From: Enterobacteriaceae bacterium B14
GTDB lineage: Bacteria > Pseudomonadota > Gammaproteobacteria > Enterobacterales > Enterobacteriaceae
Length of the DNA: 64,000 nt
Reading direction: 5' to 3'
NCBI GenBank assembly: GCA_000307305.1
Contig: DF158884.1
Location: forward strand, 1-64,000
The position numbers and the translations under genes were made by a program. Below, in pieces: positions 57,940 to 64,000 of the stretch (within the stretch, counting starts at the first letter, position 1; every line of letters begins with the position of its first letter). The notes beneath the pieces were generated by a model that ran no database searches, was not told the origin of the DNA, and was given only the letters and a program-made list of their open reading frames with translations.

Positions 57940-58896
57940 TCAGGCACTCCCTATTAATAGCCCTGTTGCAAAGACCAACATTCCCCCAACAACCACCTGA
58001 AATGCCGCAGTAAAAAGAGGGGTATCCATATAGCGATTTCTTATCCACGCTATTACACCCAGTTCAAGTACAACGACGATGCAAGAAACAGTGATTGCCG
58101 TCCAAAAATCAGCGATTAAAAAAGGCAGTGTGTGCCCTAACCCACCGAGTGTCGTCATGACCCCACAAGCACCGCCACGTAGCCAAGGGCTACCACGGCC
58201 TGTTAACGATCCGTTATCAGAAACCGCTTCGGCAAAGGCCATTGATATGCCAGCACCTACAGAGGCTGCCAAACCGACCAAAAACGCTTGCCAGCTATCC
58301 TGTGTCGCCAATGCCGCAGCAAAAACTGGCGCTAGCGTAGAGACAGAGCCATCCATCAACCCCGCTAACGCTGGCTGGATTATCTGCAAAACAAACAGTT
58401 TTCTGCCCGTCTCATTCTCTTTTTTCTCTATATCCGGCGTGACATATTTTTTCTCTAGCTGCTCGGCTCGCCTTTCGTGGCGCTGCTCTTCAGCGGCTAA
58501 ATCGCCCAAGAGCTGCCTAATCGCCGTATCCGTGCTTAATGTGGCAGCCTTCGCATAGAAGCGCTGCGATTCTGCTTCCATGATTTCAGACTGTACGCGA
58601 ACTTTATCAATGTTAAGAGGCAGAGAAAGCCAGACAGGTTTACGCTGAATAAAGCCTTTCACATCCTGCCGCCGGATCAGTGGAAGATGGCGGCCAAACT
58701 TTGTTTGGTACAGCATGAGCAAGCGGTGTCTATGGCTATTTTCTTCTTCTGCCATCGATTCAAATACTTTTGCCGAGCTTGGGTAACTCTCTCTTAGCCC
58801 TTCTGCAAAATCGTTATAGATGCGGTTATCTTCTTCTTCCAACGAGACAGCTAGCGCTAGAATCTCCTGTTCAGAAAGGTCTGAGAAGTTTTTCAT
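57940..58896 (-). CDS. mbfA: Rubrerythrin-VIT1 fusion, MbfA-type iron exporter
   Basis: 318 aa in two parts. Residues 1-150 form a ferritin-like rubrerythrin domain with di-iron E/ExxH pairs (AVSLEEEDNRIYNDF, ESMAEEENSHRHRL, EIMEAESQRFY, AAEEQRHERR). Residues 165-318 form a VIT1/CCC1 transporter domain with about five helices (QPALAGLMDGSVSTLAPVFAAAL, VSDNGSLTGRGSPW). In alpha-proteobacteria MbfA exports iron and protects from iron and acid stress. A dyad just upstream may be its operator. Confidence 0.9.
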   Translation of the reverse strand: MKNFSDLSEQEILALAVSLEEEDNRIYNDFAEGLRESYPSSAKVFESMAEEENSHRHRLLMLYQTKFGRHLPLIRRQDVKGFIQRKPVWLSLPLNIDKVRVQSEIMEAESQRFYAKAATLSTDTAIRQLLGDLAAEEQRHERRAEQLEKKYVTPDIEKKENETGRKLFVLQIIQPALAGLMDGSVSTLAPVFAAALATQDSWQAFLVGLAASVGAGISMAFAEAVSDNGSLTGRGSPWLRGGACGVMTTLGGLGHTLPFLIADFWTAITVSCIVVVLELGVIAWIRNRYMDTPLFTAAFQVVVGGMLVFATGLLIGSA

Positions 58897-58920
58897 GCTC
58901 GATTCACCCCATTTTCAGGT

Positions 58921-58935
58921 GCATATTCAATATGC
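58921..58935. promoter_or_regulatory. Perfect dyad GCATATT-C-AATATGC upstream of mbfA
   Basis: 15-bp inverted repeat 25 bp before the mbfA start, in the 253-bp region shared with fadH. Candidate operator; the cognate protein is unknown. Confidence 0.5.
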
Positions 58936-59122
58936 GATAGTGCAAGCATACTCCTCTGAGAATAATCATGACAGCGATCACATTAAGGAGATCGTCGCTT
59001 CTCATATCAGGAACCAGAGACTAGATTTAATGAAATACTCATCAGACCACTTATAATACTAACAATTAACTCTATAACTTTATTGAACATTTTTTTATTA
59101 CAGCAATGGCTGCCATGTTTAG

Positions 59123-61171
<2,049 letters not shown>

Positions 61172-61206
61172 CGGGGACGATAGAGGTTATAAAGTGATAT
61201 TCTTTT

Positions 61207-61234
61207 AGATACACCACCCGTGAGTGGTGCATCT
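61207..61234. terminator. Stem-loop between fadH and rlmG
   Basis: AGATACACCAC pairs with GTGGTGCATCT (one wobble) around a 6-nt loop, between the convergent stops. No T-run, so probably a weak bidirectional terminator. Confidence 0.45.
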
Positions 61235-61253
61235 AACCCCGTTAATGGGCTAC

Positions 61254-62384
61254 TTAGCTTTTCTTGATCGTCTTCAGTATCACAAACTTTTTATTCGATG
61301 CCACCAGCGTACAGTTGCCGAACAAACGCTTTAACTTCTGGTGATAACCTAGATGGCGATTGCCGACGATCCACAACTCGCCGCCTTCCATCAAGCAACG
61401 GCGTGCATCAATAAACATCTGCCATGCAATCTCATCGGTGATAGAACTCAGTTGGTGGAACGGTGGATTACATAACACTGCGCGTAGCGAACCGCGCTCC
61501 ACACCTGCCAAGCCGTTATTCACATCGAAAGAACAGCGTTCGATATCATCAGGGCGATTAATCTCTACGTTCATTTGGCTAGAAGCAACCGCCATGTAGG
61601 ATTCATCGACAAATAGCATGCTGGCGTCTGGGTTTTTCTCTAACGCGCGCAAACCAATAACGCCATTGCCACAGCCTAAATCGGCTATCGGCCCCTCGAG
61701 GTCTTTAGGCAGATGCTTGAGGAAGAGGCGAGCGCCAATATCCAAGCCAGTGCGAGAAAACACGTTGGCGTGATTATGAATCTGATATTTCGTGCCATCG
61801 AGCGACCATGCTAGCGTCTCTTGTGCTTCGCTCGGCTTCACATCCGCCAGCGTTGCGTAAATCAAACGCGCTTTTTTCCACGCCAAGCTGGTGGTAGTTG
61901 GCCCTAAGATTTTTTCAAACAACTGTAACGTTGAAGTGTGAATATCCTTCGCTTTAGCTGAGGCGATAATGACCGTATCCGGCGTTGCCACTTCGCGTAG
62001 TTTGCGAAGTTGCTGCTCCAGCAGAGACATGGTGCGAGGGATCTTGATCAGCACAATGCCCGGAGCATCAGGCCACGGAGAGAGAGAATCTTGTAGTGTT
62101 ATCCCCTCTTCATTTAACCCGTTAAGTTTCAGGTTGTGCCACGTGGCAAGCTGGCTAAGATAGGAATCGCTGATGCTCACTGGGTGATGATCGCTAAGCG
62201 CACAGGCCAGCGTACCAAAGCTGTCATTCAACAGTAATAGTGGGCGGCCGTTTAGCTGGCTCATATCGGCATTTTGCAGAAGATATTCATCTGCCGCATC
62301 CCATGCTTGCAAGGCCGAAGCCGCGTTTTGCTGTGGGTAGCGTTCTAGCCGAAGGTTCAGCTCACCGAGTTCAAATTGGCTCAT
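61254..62384 (-). CDS. rlmG: 23S rRNA (guanine1835-N2)-methyltransferase RlmG
   Basis: 376 aa from the ATG at 62384 with GGAGGGG upstream. Two class I methyltransferase domains: an inactive N-terminal one and a C-terminal active one with the SAM motif [13 protein letters not shown] and the N-methylating NPPFH. Very similar to E. coli RlmG. The fadH-rlmG-ygjP-ygjR order is as in E. coli. Confidence 0.96.
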   Translation of the reverse strand: MSQFELGELNLRLERYPQQNAASALQAWDAADEYLLQNADMSQLNGRPLLLLNDSFGTLACALSDHHPVSISDSYLSQLATWHNLKLNGLNEEGITLQDSLSPWPDAPGIVLIKIPRTMSLLEQQLRKLREVATPDTVIIASAKAKDIHTSTLQLFEKILGPTTTSLAWKKARLIYATLADVKPSEAQETLAWSLDGTKYQIHNHANVFSRTGLDIGARLFLKHLPKDLEGPIADLGCGNGVIGLRALEKNPDASMLFVDESYMAVASSQMNVEINRPDDIERCSFDVNNGLAGVERGSLRAVLCNPPFHQLSSITDEIAWQMFIDARRCLMEGGELWIVGNRHLGYHQKLKRLFGNCTLVASNKKFVILKTIKKS

Positions 62385-62661
62385 CACCCCTCCAAAGGAT
62401 AAAAAAGAGGGCCGTTATCCACTAAAACGCCCTTTCAGTAAAATGTTTTTTGCGATGTTTTTACACAGAGGCGCATTCTGCCGCTGAATTGATCATTTTG
62501 ATACTGCTTTATACCCTAAACGATGCAAGTGGCGTTTTGAGCAGCAGCTTGTAGTATGGCGGCAGTAGCGAAATCATCGAGCCGTAACAAGCCGAAGAGA
62601 TACCACTGTTATGCGCGAAAGGTTAGGATATCAACATCTACATTAGGAATATGTAAAACCG

Positions 62662-63171
62662 ATGTCATCGCTCACTTATCTATCTAGCTACCCGCCCCAC
62701 TTACAGGCTCAGGTGCAACAGCTTATCCAACAGCAGAAGCTCGGGGAGATTTTGCTCAAGCGTTATCCTGAGACGCACAATCTGGCTACCGATAAGGCGC
62801 TCTACCAGTACACGACCGACCTTAAAAATCAGTACCTACGTAACGCCCAGCCTATAAATAAAGTGAACTATGACAGCAAGATCCACGTCTTAAAACACGC
62901 ACTTGGGTTGCATACTTCCATCTCTCGGATACAGGGCGGCAAGCTAAAGGCGAAGGCTGAAATCAGAATCGCTTCCGTTTTTAAGACTACGCCAGAGGCA
63001 TTTTTACGGATGATTGTTGTCCATGAATTAGCTCACCTGAAAGAGAAGAGCCACGACAAAGCATTTTATAGTCTGTGCTGCCATATGGAGCCGGAGTATC
63101 ACCAGTTAGAGTTTGATACCCGTCTCTATCTGACCCATCTTGAGTTATTCGGCCCGCTTTATACCGTTTGA
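62662..63171 (+). CDS. ygjP: YgjP metal-dependent hydrolase (M48-like fold)
   Basis: 169-aa protein with the zinc motif VVHELAHLKEKSHDKAFY (HExxH plus a third His). Family members were once called peptidases; YgjP has been reported to act on UTP as a pyrophosphatase. Divergent from rlmG, followed 40 bp later by ygjR. Confidence 0.92.
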   Translation: MSSLTYLSSYPPHLQAQVQQLIQQQKLGEILLKRYPETHNLATDKALYQYTTDLKNQYLRNAQPINKVNYDSKIHVLKHALGLHTSISRIQGGKLKAKAEIRIASVFKTTPEAFLRMIVVHELAHLKEKSHDKAFYSLCCHMEPEYHQLEFDTRLYLTHLELFGPLYTV

Positions 63172-63211
63172 TAGCGTTATCTCATCAACAGAGCATCAGT
63201 AGAGGTTAGAC

Positions 63212-64000
63212 ATGGTTCGTTTTGCTGTTATTGGCACCAACTTTATTACCGAACGTTTTATTGATGCGACACATCAAAGTGGAAATATGACACTAGGTGC
63301 CGTGTATTCACGCACGATGGAACAAGCTAAGGCATTCGGTAGTAAATATCAGGTCACTTACTGCTTTGATTCGCTTGAAGCGTTAGCAAAAACAAAAGAT
63401 ATCGACGCGGTGTATATCGCCAGCCCTAACTCTGTGCACTGCGAGCAAACGCTGTTTTTCCTGAACCACGGCAAACACGTTATCTGTGAAAAACCGCTGG
63501 CCTCAACATTAGCCGAAGCCGAAGCGATGATCGCCTGTGCCAAAAAGAACAAAGTGATTTTGTTCGAAGCATTTAAAACGGCTTATCTCCCCAATTTTAT
63601 TCACACCCGCGAATGCCTGCCAATGCTGGGAAAAATTCGTAAAGCCTATCTGAGCTATTGCCAATACTCATCGCGCTACCAGCGCTATCTTGATGGTGAG
63701 AACCCAAATACGTTTAATCCTGAATTTTCAAACGGCTCTATCATGGATATCGGCTACTACTGCATCGCCAGTGCTATTGCTCTGTGGGGCGAGCCGAAAA
63801 CAATACTCGCCAGCGCTAGCCTGCTTGCTTCCGGTGTCGATGGACACGGCAGCGTCATTCTTAATTATGGCGACTTTGATGCTGTTATCACTCATTCGAA
63901 AGTCTCTAACTCCCTGCTTCCCAGTGAAATTCAAGGTGAAGATGGCGTCTTAACGATTGAAGGGATGCCGCTATTTAGCAAAGTGATTTACACGCCGCGC
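63212..64000 (+). CDS. ygjR: Gfo/Idh/MocA family oxidoreductase YgjR (partial)
   Basis: 263 codons up to the window edge; C-terminus missing (E. coli YgjR about 334 aa). N-terminal NAD(P) Rossmann FAVIGTNFITERFIDA, the family EKPL motif in VICEKPLASTLAEAE with catalytic-type Lys, and DIGYYCIASAIALWGEP. Start ATG 63212 follows AGAGG. Substrate unknown. Confidence 0.9.
   Translation, partial: MVRFAVIGTNFITERFIDATHQSGNMTLGAVYSRTMEQAKAFGSKYQVTYCFDSLEALAKTKDIDAVYIASPNSVHCEQTLFFLNHGKHVICEKPLASTLAEAEAMIACAKKNKVILFEAFKTAYLPNFIHTRECLPMLGKIRKAYLSYCQYSSRYQRYLDGENPNTFNPEFSNGSIMDIGYYCIASAIALWGEPKTILASASLLASGVDGHGSVILNYGDFDAVITHSKVSNSLLPSEIQGEDGVLTIEGMPLFSKVIYTPR

Overview
The window reads as chromosomal DNA of a member of the Enterobacterales. 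Many genes and local orders match Escherichia coli: yqhC/yqhD/dkgA, ygiQ, nrdD-nrdG, yedE-yedF, and fadH/rlmG/ygjP/ygjR. The Klebsiella-type yiaK-yiaL-X1-X2-lyxK-sgbH-sgbU ascorbate cluster, dispersed hairpin repeats and a full type I-E CRISPR-Cas locus point to an environmental or plant/animal-associated enterobacterium. I cannot assign a genus from the sequence alone. No rRNA, tRNA, transposase, integrase or replication origin was seen.

Layout. 0-0.7 kb: a type VI secretion DUF4123 adaptor running off the left edge. 1.1-6.6 kb: alkylation repair pair alkB / AlkA-like glycosylase (divergent), a drug/metabolite transporter, a LysR-pirin divergent pair, and a WaaY-like LPS core kinase. 6.6-11.6 kb: orphan prepilin peptidase, class D beta-lactamase, TerC, PgpA, and a Fur-box siderophore-binding protein. 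11.7-16.7 kb: the aldehyde-reductase cluster yqhC / yqhD-ahr-dkgA and a cold-shock gene with a cold box. 17.4-19.6 kb: ygiQ. 19.8-28.3 kb: the L-ascorbate / 2,3-diketogulonate operon with its IclR repressor. 28.4-30.3 kb: an AT-rich accessory island with a DUF4225 protein, a small membrane protein plus its decayed tandem copy, and a frameshifted hcp gene. 30.4-33.3 kb: anaerobic ribonucleotide reductase with FNR and tandem NrdR sites. 33.3-45.7 kb: two type I-E CRISPR arrays (3 and 12 repeats) flanking yraR and yedEF, then cas2-cas1-cas6e-cas5e-cas7e-cas11-cas8e-cas3. 46.0-53.5 kb: a sugar ABC-transport operon with FGGY kinase, SIS isomerase, phosphosugar 3-epimerase and SorC-family regulator. 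53.7-55.0 kb: an MFS remnant beside a LysR gene. 55.1-56.4 kb: a structured repeat region (three exact-period 327-bp tandem units plus one diverged inverted relative). 56.4-64 kb: ampH, mbfA-type iron exporter, fadH, rlmG, ygjP and ygjR (cut by the right edge).

How the genes work together. Three sugar or aldehyde modules each sit beside their own regulator (AraC/YqhC, IclR/YiaJ, SorC). The CRISPR genes form one minus-strand block reading toward the larger array, whose leader abuts cas2. The hcp gene, the DUF4123 adaptor and the DUF4225/membrane-protein pair together suggest scattered type VI secretion cargo loci.

The most unusual signal is the repeat family at 55.1-56.4 kb. All members keep three hairpins in the same order. 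In the diverged inverted copy two of the hairpins keep their pairing while their stem sequences differ, which suggests selection on a folded RNA or single-stranded DNA rather than on protein.
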